A DNA stretch of 53,471 nt from Clostridia bacterium (GTDB lineage Bacteria > Bacillota > Clostridia > Oscillospirales > CAG-382): contig JAFSNK010000016.1 of NCBI GenBank assembly GCA_017447445.1, forward strand, positions 1 through 53,471. Reading direction: 5' to 3'. Shown piece after piece: positions 25,424-35,900 of this stretch. A program made the translations under genes and the position numbers. The notes beneath the pieces are model-generated. The model saw only the letters and a program-made list of their open reading frames with translations. It made no database searches and was not told where the DNA came from. The first letter of the stretch is position 1, and each line of letters begins with the position of its first letter.

Positions 25424-26371
25424 ATGAAAAAACTAATTCCCGCAACAGTAATGCTGCTCGTGGCGGCGATCCTCATGTCCACCGCTTCGTTCGCATGGTT
25501 CTCCATGAACAACACCGTTCGTGTGACCGGCATGGAAATCAAGACCAAAGTGTCCAGCAACCTTATGATCGCAGGTGACACGCTTGCCTCTACCGCTAAA
25601 ATAAACGACGAGTATTTTACCGGTGAAGATCTTGTTCAGGTCGTCAAGGGCATTCTTGAACCCGTTTCCACCCAAAACGCCATCGACTTCTTCTACACCA
25701 CAGATGCTAAAGCCACCGGCGAAAAGAACAAACCCGTTTCTTCTGAAGCATTTATTCAGTATGTTTCCGGTGCCGCGGCCTCTAATGCTGCTTACACCGA
25801 TAAGTTCTCCGAAGTTTATGGTGTAACCGCGACCGGTGCGAATGCAATGATTTCCGGTCAGGACAAAGCTGTTCCTTACGTTGACTATGTGTTCCAGCTC
25901 AAAGCGACCAACACCAATCAGTCCGGTGATCAGTATATCAATGTTACGAAGCTTAACCTTCAGTATATGGGCAGCGGCGATACTACTACCGCCCATCGCG
26001 CTGCGTTCTTCGTAAAGGATATCACCAGCACCGCTCCCGCTGGCGGCCCCGAAGGCAGTTCCGCCACTTATGCCGTTACTTCTTCTGCAAACTTTGGTGG
26101 CAATATTGTTAATGGCACCGGCTCGTATGACACGGCTGTTTACGGTGGATTTGCCAATTCGCTTGCAACCGTTCCTGCCAACACCACCAAATACTACAAA
26201 GTAGTAGTTCGTTTCTGGCTCGAAGGTCAGGATACCACCTGCAACAACGATACGTTCATGCCGCTTAATGATCTGTGGAAACTTGGTATTGAACTCAAAC
26301 TCGAAGATACCAAGACCAGCAATCAGACCGAGATCACCAAGATCGGTTCTTCTGCAGCACTGCTTGGCTAA
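25424..26371 (+). CDS. SipW-type secreted protein, candidate TasA-like fibre subunit
   Basis: A 315-residue protein with a short hydrophobic signal and the tag STASFAWFSMNN, followed by VRVTGMEIKTK, the pattern of SipW-dependent substrates such as TasA/camelysin-type proteins. The mature part is rich in Thr, Ser, Asn and Gly, with RFWLEGQDTTC near the end. Codon use differs from the neighbours: many GCT, GGT, GTT and TCT codons, as in abundant proteins. AAAGGAG precedes the ATG and a strong terminator follows. I infer it is the main secreted subunit of the locus. The exact family was not verified. Confidence 0.8.
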   Translation: MKKLIPATVMLLVAAILMSTASFAWFSMNNTVRVTGMEIKTKVSSNLMIAGDTLASTAKINDEYFTGEDLVQVVKGILEPVSTQNAIDFFYTTDAKATGEKNKPVSSEAFIQYVSGAAASNAAYTDKFSEVYGVTATGANAMISGQDKAVPYVDYVFQLKATNTNQSGDQYINVTKLNLQYMGSGDTTTAHRAAFFVKDITSTAPAGGPEGSSATYAVTSSANFGGNIVNGTGSYDTAVYGGFANSLATVPANTTKYYKVVVRFWLEGQDTTCNNDTFMPLNDLWKLGIELKLEDTKTSNQTEITKIGSSAALLG

Positions 26372-26408
26372 TTAAAAGTAAAGTCCCATTTGGTTGTATA
26401 CCAAAATT

Positions 26409-26444
26409 CTCCCCCGACTCGTTCGGGGGAGTTTTCTGTTTTTT
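26409..26444 (+). terminator. Intrinsic terminator of riboswitch unit 2
   Basis: CTCCCCCGA (26409-26417) pairs with TCGGGGGAG (26423-26431), then TTTTCTGTTTTTT. Confidence 0.9.
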
Positions 26445-26454
26445 GCGATTTTTC

Positions 26455-26483
26455 TTGATTTTTCAACGCTTTTCGGTTATAAT
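26455..26483 (+). promoter_or_regulatory. Promoter of the Wzy-like gene
   Basis: TTGATT (26455-26460) and TATAAT (26478-26483), 17-base spacer, 40 bases before the ATG. No riboswitch is present in this short leader, so this gene is not under direct c-di-GMP riboswitch control. Confidence 0.78.
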
Positions 26484-26522
26484 GAGCGTAAGCTGATAAA
26501 ATAAACTACAGGAGCGACCGTT

Positions 26523-27995
26523 ATGGACGCAAACGAAAACGCCAACGCAAGCGCAGCCGTCGGCGAGCAGAAAACGCCCGCGGGCATCGGATGGAAGCTT
26601 TTTAACGTCTTTTCGAGAATAGACACGCAGACAGTCGCCGTCGTCATTCTGTTTCTGCTTTCGCTGCAGCCGCTGTTCGGAATTATCGAAAAAACCCCGG
26701 CGCAGTACGATCTTGTCGCCTTCTATTACGCCAAAACCATATTGATCCGCTTCCTCGGCTGCCTCGGCGCGGCCAACTGGTTAATGGATTTTTACTGCAA
26801 GGTGTATATCCACAAAAAAGACGCGTGGAAGCAGACTTTTCTCAAACGCCCGTGGACGGGATTTTTGGCGGTCCTGCTCGTATGGTCGCTGTTCGCCATT
26901 CTCATCGCGTATAACAAGGACCTTGCTTTCTTCGGCGCCGCGTACCGTTACGAAGGTTTTCTTTCCTATCTCGCCTACGCGGGTATTTTCCTCAACGCCG
27001 CGCTCATAAGGGGCGAAAAACAGCGTAATATCCTTTTCGCCGCCACCGCCGCGGTCTCTTCCGCGCTCGCCGCGCTCACGCTAATAAAAGAAGCGGCGGA
27101 TTCGTCGTTCCTCATGTTCCGCAACGGGCAGGTCGGCGCATTCAGCGGCACGTTCATAAATTCCAACCACTACGGCTATTACCTCTGCGTTTCGCTCATC
27201 GTTATCGCCGGGCTTTATATGTCGTCCGCAAAGCTTTGGGGAAAGCTGCTGTGCGGATTTTGCTTCACTCTTAATCTCGTCGCGCTGCTGTATAACGGCT
27301 CGCTCGGGCCGTACCTGGCGATAGCTGTCGGGCTCGCGCTGTATTTCGTGTTCTGCCTGATACGCAAAGGGTTCAGAAAGTCCTCGCCGCTGCTCGTACT
27401 CATCGCGCTGTTCGTAGGGCTCAGCTTCCTTCTTAACGGGCAAAAGGTGATCAAGGATATCGGTCTTATTTCCAGGCAGACGGGCGAGGTCATCGAGGTC
27501 ATCCAGTCCGGCTCCTCCGATACGCCGGAGGGCAGAAAGGCGATAGAAAGTATCGGGAGCGCCCGCGGCGCGCTTTGGGAAAAAACGCTTAAAATCATCC
27601 GCGAAAACCCGGTGATGGGCGTAGGGACCGACAACGTTCAGCTTTATATCAACAACGGCATCCCGCACAACGAATATCTGCAGATCGCCGCCAATCTCGG
27701 GATCCCCGGGATAGCGCTGTGGCTCGCCGCGCTGTTAAGCTGTTTCGCGTTTGCGGTGAAGAACCTTAAAAAGTTGAGCGACGGCGCGCTTGTCGCCGGG
27801 ATGGCGGTGCTCGTCTATTGCGTTTCCGCCTTCACCGGGATAAGCATCCCCGTCGCGGCTTATCAGCTTTTCTTCTTCCTGGGGATGCTGACCGGCTGGT
27901 TCAAGAAGCGCGACGAAACGGTCATGAACGAAAAACTTATGGCGCGGCTGGAGCAAAAGAGCGACGTACCGCAAGACCCCGCGCCGGAAGAATAA
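26523..27995 (+). CDS. O-antigen ligase / Wzy-family membrane protein
   Basis: A 490-residue protein with about twelve membrane helices and the Wzy_C-type signature: INSNHYGYYLCV near the middle, a large loop with GVGTDN and HNEYLQIAANLGIPG, then further helices. Members polymerise surface polysaccharide repeats, ligate O-antigen, or transfer glycans to protein (PglL type). Which one applies here is not visible, and no other polysaccharide genes are nearby. AGGAG precedes the ATG. Its position between two riboswitch units suggests a role in building or glycosylating the same surface structure. Confidence 0.85.
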   Translation: MDANENANASAAVGEQKTPAGIGWKLFNVFSRIDTQTVAVVILFLLSLQPLFGIIEKTPAQYDLVAFYYAKTILIRFLGCLGAANWLMDFYCKVYIHKKDAWKQTFLKRPWTGFLAVLLVWSLFAILIAYNKDLAFFGAAYRYEGFLSYLAYAGIFLNAALIRGEKQRNILFAATAAVSSALAALTLIKEAADSSFLMFRNGQVGAFSGTFINSNHYGYYLCVSLIVIAGLYMSSAKLWGKLLCGFCFTLNLVALLYNGSLGPYLAIAVGLALYFVFCLIRKGFRKSSPLLVLIALFVGLSFLLNGQKVIKDIGLISRQTGEVIEVIQSGSSDTPEGRKAIESIGSARGALWEKTLKIIRENPVMGVGTDNVQLYINNGIPHNEYLQIAANLGIPGIALWLAALLSCFAFAVKNLKKLSDGALVAGMAVLVYCVSAFTGISIPVAAYQLFFFLGMLTGWFKKRDETVMNEKLMARLEQKSDVPQDPAPEE

Positions 27996-28007
27996 GCGAT
28001 CCTAACA

Positions 28008-28038
28008 CCCCCCGGAACGGCTTCCGGGGGATTTTTTT
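28008..28038 (+). terminator. Intrinsic terminator after the Wzy-like gene
   Basis: CCCCCGGAA (28009-28017) pairs with TTCCGGGGG (28022-28030), then ATTTTTTT. Confidence 0.9.
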
Positions 28039-28112
28039 CGCTTTTGCCGCCATATAATTGTAAATATATACAGGTTTTAATAAAATTTATTAAAAAATAA
28101 TTAAAAAAGTAC

Positions 28113-28141
28113 TTGAATTTTATATATCATTGTGCTACAAT
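28113..28141 (+). promoter_or_regulatory. Promoter of riboswitch unit 3
   Basis: TTGAAT (28113-28118) and TACAAT (28136-28141), 17-base spacer, in an AT-rich stretch (28060-28140). Confidence 0.75.
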
Positions 28142-28152
28142 ACATCTGTTAT

Positions 28153-28217
28153 AAAGGGCAAAACCGGAGCGATCCGGCGACGCAAAGCTATGGGACTCAC
28201 CGAGTCAGCCGGTTGCA
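28153..28217 (+). promoter_or_regulatory. c-di-GMP-I (GEMM-I) riboswitch aptamer 3
   Basis: GGGCAAAACC (28156-28165), P2 with CCGGA/TCCGG, GACGCAAAGC, P3 GGGACTC/GAGTC and CAGCCGGTTGC. It matches aptamer 1 over 64 bases except for two C-to-T differences at the base of P3. It leads the unit encoding signal peptidase 2 and the giant repeat protein. Confidence 0.92.
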
Positions 28218-28248
28218 TAAAACAGCGGCTGACTTTTTGTTTTTTTTC
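28203..28248 (+). terminator. Riboswitch 3 expression platform (intrinsic terminator)
   Basis: AGTCAGCCG (28203-28211) pairs with CGGCTGACT (28226-28234), then TTTTTG and eight more T. The 5' arm uses the P3 and P1 3' strands of the aptamer, as in copies 1 and 2, though the terminator sequence itself differs from that of copy 1. Confidence 0.82.
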
Positions 28249-28284
28249 AAAATCAAAAACGCCCGCCGGAAGGAAAGTGAGATT

Positions 28285-28986
28285 ATGTCACGGGAAAAGA
28301 AAACCGGAAAGGATCCGGTCAAAAGAACGCTTAAAATCATCTTCAACGTTATCATCGCGCTGTTCACCGTTTTCGCGCTGTTCGTCACGGTCATAGCGCT
28401 GTCCGCCAACAACAGCAAGGACGGCGTCCCCTCCGTCTTCGGCAAAACGCTGCAGACTATCGAATCGCCGTCGATGGAGCCCGCGCTTATGACGGGCGAC
28501 CTTATGATCGGCAGCAAATTAAGCGACGAGGACAAGCTTTCGCTCAAGGTCGGCGACGTTGTCACCTTCCGCGGCTGGGATATCACCGGGGACGGTCAGC
28601 CGGACCTCATAACCCACCGCATAGTCGAAGTGGTGACCGCCGAAAACGGCGCGGTGTCCTATTGGACGAAAGGGGACAACAACCCCGTGCGGGATGATTC
28701 CCCGGTAGCGCGGGAAGACGTGCTGGTCAAATACAACGGCACGCGGTTCGCCGGGCTCGGCAAATTCCTCGGCTTCCTCCGCACGCCGAACGGGTTCTTG
28801 TTCGTTATCGTGATCCCGCTCGCCGCGTTCTTCATCTACGAACTCGTGATGTTCATTATCCGCGTAAAGCGCGTTAAGAACGAGGGCAAGCGCACCGTTT
28901 CCGCCGCGGAGGAGGAAGCGATAAAGCAGCGCGCCATAGAAGAATACTTAAAATCGCAGAACAATAACGGCGGCGGAGATAAATAG
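28285..28986 (+). CDS. SipW-like signal peptidase I, copy 2
   Basis: A 233-residue S26-family peptidase of the Ser-His type. Ser63 in ESPSMEP and His111 in LITHRIVE are the predicted catalytic pair, and WTKGDNNPVRDD is the third box. Helices at about 17-40 and 178-198 flank the domain; the tail (SAAEEEAIKQRAIEEYLKS) is charged. It is most like copy 3 (both have DGVPS or NGVPS, and SL K before the GD box). The start at 28285 follows GGAAAGTGAG. It is the first gene of riboswitch unit 3, ahead of two candidate substrates. Confidence 0.92.
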   Translation: MSREKKTGKDPVKRTLKIIFNVIIALFTVFALFVTVIALSANNSKDGVPSVFGKTLQTIESPSMEPALMTGDLMIGSKLSDEDKLSLKVGDVVTFRGWDITGDGQPDLITHRIVEVVTAENGAVSYWTKGDNNPVRDDSPVAREDVLVKYNGTRFAGLGKFLGFLRTPNGFLFVIVIPLAAFFIYELVMFIIRVKRVKNEGKRTVSAAEEEAIKQRAIEEYLKSQNNNGGGDK

Positions 28987-29037
28987 CCGCCAAACCATAC
29001 GCCAAACCTTAAAAACGCCGGAAGGAGGAGCAGTCGG

Positions 29038-29943
29038 ATGCTTGAAAAGCTTGCGAAAAGCCAAAAAAGAAAAATACTGGGCAGCTTCGCGGCTACCGCG
29101 CTCCTCGGAGTTCTGGTCGTGCTCGTCGCGGCGATGTATTTCAATTCCGCGCTCGGCTGGTTTTCCAAAAACAGGCAGGTCGGCGCCGAAGGCACGGGCG
29201 TGCGCGTGCTCGGTATGGACGCGGAGGCGGAATACACCGTTTATATCTTCGACGCAAAAGAAAACGACGTTCGCTATACCGGCGACGGCGAGGAAGGCGA
29301 ACCTCATATCGACGATATGAAGATGCAGGTCCACGACGTCATATTCAAAAGCCGCAACAGATACACCCCGGCGGTCGTGCATATCCGGCTTTATAACATA
29401 AATTCCGATCTGCGCCGCAACGGCACCGTTTCGTTAACTATAACCCGCAACGGCGCCGCCGCATACGAAACAAACTCGAGCGGCACCCTGATGCTCCCCG
29501 AAAAATCGACAAGCATCCTGCGTTATACGCTGGCGAACAACAAAGTTTCAAGCTGGCTTGGGACAGATCCTGACGCGCACACCGCCGCGCGGGAGACCTA
29601 TGATAACCTTGACGCAGCGCTTTACGAGCGTATAGTTACAAACAAAAACTATTCTTCCACTGAAAATGTCTCGCTGCAGTCTGCGGTATTCACTACGGTA
29701 AGCAAATCCGGAAACGTTATCGCAAGCATAGTAAAAGCCGATTTTATAACGCTCTCGGTCGGCTATACCGCCGCGCAGGTCGCCGACGGCACACTGGACC
29801 TGTTTCTGTATGTCACCTACGACGAAGACCTTGTGGAACACTTCGAACAGGCGGCGGGTATAGATACCGACAGCACCACGGTGGGTAAGATAACCACTCT
29901 TTATAACGATCTTACAAACCTTTTAATCGATTTCTCTGAATGA
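29038..29943 (+). CDS. SipW-type secreted or anchored protein
   Basis: A 301-residue protein with a basic N-terminus (MLEKLAKSQKRKILGSF), one hydrophobic helix (about 17-40) and the tag NSALGWFSKNRQVG, like the AWFS motif of SipW substrates. The rest is a beta-rich extracytoplasmic region with no cysteine and no sorting signal. I do not recognise a named family. AAGGAGGAG precedes the ATG. It lies between signal peptidase 2 and the giant gene in riboswitch unit 3 and may be a minor subunit or adaptor. Confidence 0.78.
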   Translation: MLEKLAKSQKRKILGSFAATALLGVLVVLVAAMYFNSALGWFSKNRQVGAEGTGVRVLGMDAEAEYTVYIFDAKENDVRYTGDGEEGEPHIDDMKMQVHDVIFKSRNRYTPAVVHIRLYNINSDLRRNGTVSLTITRNGAAAYETNSSGTLMLPEKSTSILRYTLANNKVSSWLGTDPDAHTAARETYDNLDAALYERIVTNKNYSSTENVSLQSAVFTTVSKSGNVIASIVKADFITLSVGYTAAQVADGTLDLFLYVTYDEDLVEHFEQAAGIDTDSTTVGKITTLYNDLTNLLIDFSE

Positions 29944-29968
29944 TAAAGAAAGGAGACGCGAATAGACT

Positions 29969-32900
29969 ATGAAACGCAAATCCGCAATAGCAATAATATG
30001 CGTGTTGGCTGTGCTGCTGCTCGCGGCTCCGCTTTCCTACGCATGGTTCTCTTATTCGCTTAAAAGCGAAGCGCATATGGATTCTTACGTCCACAAATCC
30101 TATTTCGAATCCGGCGACGGCACCGGCGCGACTCAGTTTGCGGGGAGCGGTCTTTCAAGCGAAGAGGGCTGCGCTTTCGAGATCAAATATCCCGTTCAGC
30201 TTTACTATTTTGCGTGGCTGCAGGCCCTGGGGTATTTTAACATCCCACAAAACGGCAGCGAGATCGAGCAGGTGTATTTCTATCTGTCCGACGATCTGGA
30301 TATGACCGGCTGGGTGCTTCCCCAGGTCGGAACGCAAACCTATCCCTTTGTCGGCAACTTTAACGGCAACGGTCATACGATATCCAATCTCACCGTTCAG
30401 AACGTTGAGGGAACGGGTCCAAACGCATGGACGGATAAGCCGGACGATATTACCGGGCTGAATATAGTCGGCTTTTTCGGCGTGGTCGGTTCGCTTAATC
30501 CCACGGGGAGCGCCAACGCGGGAGAGGTCAACGCCGCCGTCAGCAGCGGAAGCAGTTTCACGCCCACTGCGGGCTATACCTATGATAACGCGGTCAACGA
30601 GATCAAGAACTTTATCCTCGAAGACACCGTTATAAAAACCGATCTTGCAAACTCTCTTGCGGGGATCGCCGCGGGTTACGTAAACGGTACGATGGAGAAC
30701 GTCAAGGTCGTCGGCGGCACGCTGCACAGCACCGCTACCACGGCGCTTACCTACACCGCCAACCTTTCGGATTACGGCGCGGTGGGATATTGCACCGCGG
30801 ATTACCGCGGCACCAACAGCGTCGTTACCGTTTACGTATATGACCCGCAGGTCTACACCAATGCAAACGGATCCGCGATGGAGCAGGGGAACAACTGGGG
30901 CAACAGCGTGGAGATTCAGACGATGTACGAAGACCTTAACGCCGTCTATTCCGGGTCCGGCAGCGCCATTACCTACGCCAATTCCGTAACTGTAACCCAC
31001 CATGCCGACGGCACCGTTACGGAGGTGCTTTCCAACGACGGCACCACCGTTAACCTTACCGTGCAGACCTACCCGGTGCACGTTACGGAGGTGGACGACG
31101 ACGGAAACGTTATAGCCTCCTATGCGCTTATCGAGCAAAACGCCACTTCCGATTTCGTTTACCTTTACGGCGAGCATCTTGCCGATACCGTCACCCAGCA
31201 GGTCACCGACGTATACGAGAAGGATTCTTACTATATCTATCACGACGACGGCACCACGGCGCACAACCTGGCGTTCAGCGGCACCGCTTTTTCCGACGAA
31301 GCCCGCGCAAACGCCACCAAATGGGTAATAGAGGATTCCGGGACCGATACCAAGGTCATTTACACAATAATAGGCAACAACAAATATTACCTCAAAAACG
31401 ACGCGGGCGCTCTCGCCTACACCGGTGCGGGCGTAACCGCCGCGGTCCCCGCGGACGCCACCGAATGGACGGTTACCGATACCACCATATCCAACGACGG
31501 CAGGTTCCTCTGCTACCGCAACGGCGTGTGGAAGCTCATGCTGCAGGACCGCCTGCTTATCACCGACGATAACGAGGTCGGCGCGCAGCACTTCCTCACC
31601 GTGGTCAGCGGCGCTTATGCGAATACCATGGTAAAAGCCGACGCCGTTTCCTGGACAAAGACCATGGCGTCCGACAATCCGGACGAAACCGAGTTTTATC
31701 TTTCGACCACAGTCGGCGCGAATACCTATTACCTCAAACAGGTAAACGGCGAGCTCGCGCTGGAAACGAACCCCGTTACGCCGACTACGAAATGGAAATA
31801 CAAAGCCGCTACTGAGACCGAAAAATCAAAGGTCTATACCGTGATAAACGAGGACGGCGACGGCTACGCCCTTTATTACGACGACGCCGACGACGTGCTA
31901 AACTGGTCGCTTACCGATTTTTCCGAGCACGCGGCGGGCAGCGGCGAAGGGCATTCGTTCGGTAATACGATCGATATGTCGAAGATGTTCACGCAGTTGA
32001 AGAATTTAAGGGATAGTTACACAACCGCCACCTACACTGCTTCCAAGCGTATCATTATCGACGAAAGCGATCACGATAATGACAGAGAAACGGTACTGTC
32101 GACCGGAACGCTGCCGAACGGCAGCGGCTCGGGCTGGAATGCGCAGATTAAAACTTATCATTTCGATCCCTACGGCGAAGTGACGATGACAGCGCGAGCC
32201 ATACAAAGTAGTAATGAGTATTTGTACTTAACCGATACGAGCGATACCAACCCGACAAATGTTGTGAAGATCGTTTACAAGACCGAAACGGAAGACGCCT
32301 TCTATATTTCCGCAAGCGAAACATATCTTAACGTCACCGCCAACGGAAGCGGCATAACCACCGCGGCGAACGACGGAAATAATACCAAATGGCGTCTGAC
32401 GAACGTGAACGAAGGATATATCCGCACCGAGATATACGGCGTATGGTATTATCTTGTAATAAATGACAGCAATACGCTTGCGGTCTCCGCGTCGCCCTCC
32501 ACCGTCTGGACCGATCACGGCGACGGCAGAATCAGCGGTTCGCGCGGCGGGATCGACTGGTATCTGAATTACGATAACGGCTGGTCGCTCTATCCGGGCG
32601 CAAAATCATACACTATCTCGAACGGGACTTACTATCTCAACCGTCAGAGCAACACCGCCGTAACGTACGGAAGCGCCGCGAACAGCGCGACCGCGTGGAC
32701 CTTTGAGAATATCGACGGCACGGGCTATATCGCGCTGGCGTACAACAATTCGCTTTACTATCTGTACGTAAACAACGGCGCCGTTGCGCTGACTAACAAC
32801 GCCGCTGGCGCGACCGATTGGACGCACAGCGGAAACCGGATCACCTGCATGGTCAACGGGCAAACCTGGTATCTGCGCTGCAAGGGGACTTCGTGGGAGA

Positions 32901-35900
32901 TATATCCCGCCGCAGGCACTTATAACATCTCCTACGGCGGCAATTATCTAAGCAATACCGGAACGACGGTCGACAACGAAACGACCGCGGCTGCGGCGAC
33001 CGACTGGGTATGGGACGAGACGAACGGCAGGATCTATACCGGATATAACGGATCGGTTTACTACCTTAACGTTTCTTCCGGCGCGCTTACGCTTACAACT
33101 TCCGTCCCCTCGATCACCTGGACTTACGCGGACGGAGCTTATTCGTATTCCGACGCGCAGGGACGCACCTGGTATCTGCGCTGGAACGGCAGCAATTGGG
33201 ACGTCTTCCCGGCGCGCACGTCCTATACGATCCGCAGCGGAAGCGATTACTTCGGCGTATCGGCAAACGACCTTTCGCTTACAAACGCCGCGGGCGCGGC
33301 GCACTGGATAACCGACGGCAATAAACTGTATACCCCTGTCGGCGGAACGTATTACTATCTTGTCGGTTCGACCGACGGATCGGGCGATCTGTCGCTCAGC
33401 ACAAACCGCAGCAACGGCACCGATTGGACCTATACGCTTGCGGGCGGCGCGATGAGCTATACCGGAAACGAAAAAACCTGGTATCTGTATAAAGAGAACG
33501 GCGATTGGGCAGTCTATCCTTCGGCAAGTATAAACACCATCTCGCAGAACGGTCAATATCTGCGGGCTTCATCGGCGACCGCGGTCGACGGAACGACGGC
33601 TGCGAACGCTTCCGTATGGATGACCGACGGATCGGGGCATATTTACACCTTCTATAACGGCGCGAACCGCTATCTTACCTCCAACGGTACCGGTGTAACG
33701 CTGGCAGATTCGCCTTCCACCGTATGGACTCGCAACGGCGATAATACCGTTACCAACGGCGACGGCTGGTATCTTGTTTACGATAACGGCTGGAAAGCAT
33801 ACCCGTCACTCAACTATATCCTTATAAAGGACGGCGACCATTATCTAACGCGCAGCGGAAACGGAGTTACCGACGGCGGCAGCGCTTCCGCTTCCCGCTG
33901 GTTTACCGACGGATTAAAGCTTTATACCCCGGACGGCGCGGCGAAGTACTATCTTAGCGCGACGGGCAGCGGATTGTCGGTCACCACGACCGCCGCCGAC
34001 GGAACTGCTTTCGTGTATGACGGCACGAACAAGCGCCTGAGCTTCACCGACGGTTCGACGTATTACGTTGTTTATAATAACGGCTGGACGGTGAATACGT
34101 CTTATGTTAAGGGCGTTTACATCACTACAACGTCGGGCGGCAATACCTATTATCTGAACACCGACGGAAGCGTGGTTTCGACCGGCACGAACCAAGGCGC
34201 CGCAACCTTATGGACGTATAACGGGACAAGCGGAACGGTTTCGACGGTGATCGGCAACACGCCTTACTATCTGCGCGCCGCACTGGAGACGAACAACCGG
34301 CGCAATTCGACCAACCTGACAGTAACGCAGACCGCCGGTTCGGCAACGACTTTCACAATGAACAACGGGAACCTGACCTGCTCGCTCAGTCCTCACGGTA
34401 CGGCGACTACGTACCGCCTGGCGCTGGATAACGGCGCGCTAAAAATGGTGAATACCGGTCATACTTATTATACTATCAGCAGCGGCAGCCATTATTTCGG
34501 ACTCAACGGCACCAGCGTTCAGGATCAAACCGAAACAACCGCCACACTCTGGGATTTCTCGGATACCGGAAATAACGTTTCGACGCAGGTATATACGTTG
34601 GTGAATGGCACGACATACTATTATCTGCGACTTAACAACAACAATATTATTACAAATAGTGAGACGACGGTAACGTATAATAATGGTGCGTTTACTTATA
34701 ATAGTGGCATTAGAAATTATTGCTTGGATTATAACAACGGTTGGACCAGAACGCGTTATTATTTCACAGCTACTACTTTGACACGTCAACCCGTAACCTT
34801 TACGGCGGCGGCGATCTCGCTCGTCGAAGTGCCCTTCACCACCGAAGAGGAGTCCGTGACTATCACGGCGGCGACGACCTATAACAGCCGTTCGGCGCTG
34901 AACAACGTCGTTTTCACTTCGGTAACGGAGAATACCGCCGTTTCGCGCACCGCGCAGGACTACGCACAGTTGACGGTCGGCGAGAAGCAATCGTATTCCG
35001 TTACCAAGACGCCGACCGCGGCGCAGCTCTTCGAGCGCACCGAATATCAGGAGCCGGTGGGCGAGACCTACTATCCGCTGGCTGTTTCCGCAACCGAGAA
35101 TAACGCGAATCCTTATGAGGTTTCCAAAGAGAATACTGGATATGTGCTCAGCGGGACTTCGGACAGCGCGGGCGATATCCGAGTATCACAGTATACTAAA
35201 AGCGATATTACAAATTCCGTTACCAATACGAATAACAACGGTCAGCTTACCTGGACTCAGAGCGGCAAAAACCTCTATACAAGAAATGCAAGCGGCGTTG
35301 TTTCGTTGACGACCGATTACATCAACAACAATTTCCACAAGTTTTCCGATGTAACGGTCGGCGGCGAAACGATCAAGGGCTCGTTTACGAATTTTAATGA
35401 GATCTTGAACGGGACGCAGAACGTTTACGGGCTTCACTTCATGAACGCCTCGATCGGCACTAACAATCTGGCGACATTGCCGCACGCGAAGATACTCGGG
35501 CACAATTACGAGAATTATCAGATGCCCAAGGATTCGATCGACTTCCGGCTGAAGGAGAGGGGATATATCAACTTCTTCGCCGGGACCTACTACACCAACA
35601 ACAACTGCTTCTTCTCGCTGCACAAGATCGAGCGCTATCATGAGGAAGACGAGGATGTGCTCGCCGGCACGGCGAACGTCAACGAAATCAAGTCGATAAA
35701 AAAGGTCCTGGAGATCTACGGAAACGGCAACGAAAACGATCCCTACGTCTATAAGCTGTACGACGGAACGAACACAACGTATGAATCCTGGACGTTCTAT
35801 CCGAGCGGCAGAATAAAGACGCACACCACCTATCAAGGCCCTCCGAGCGGTTACAGCAGTCTGTTCGATACGACGTGGATCACGAATAATAATATCAATT

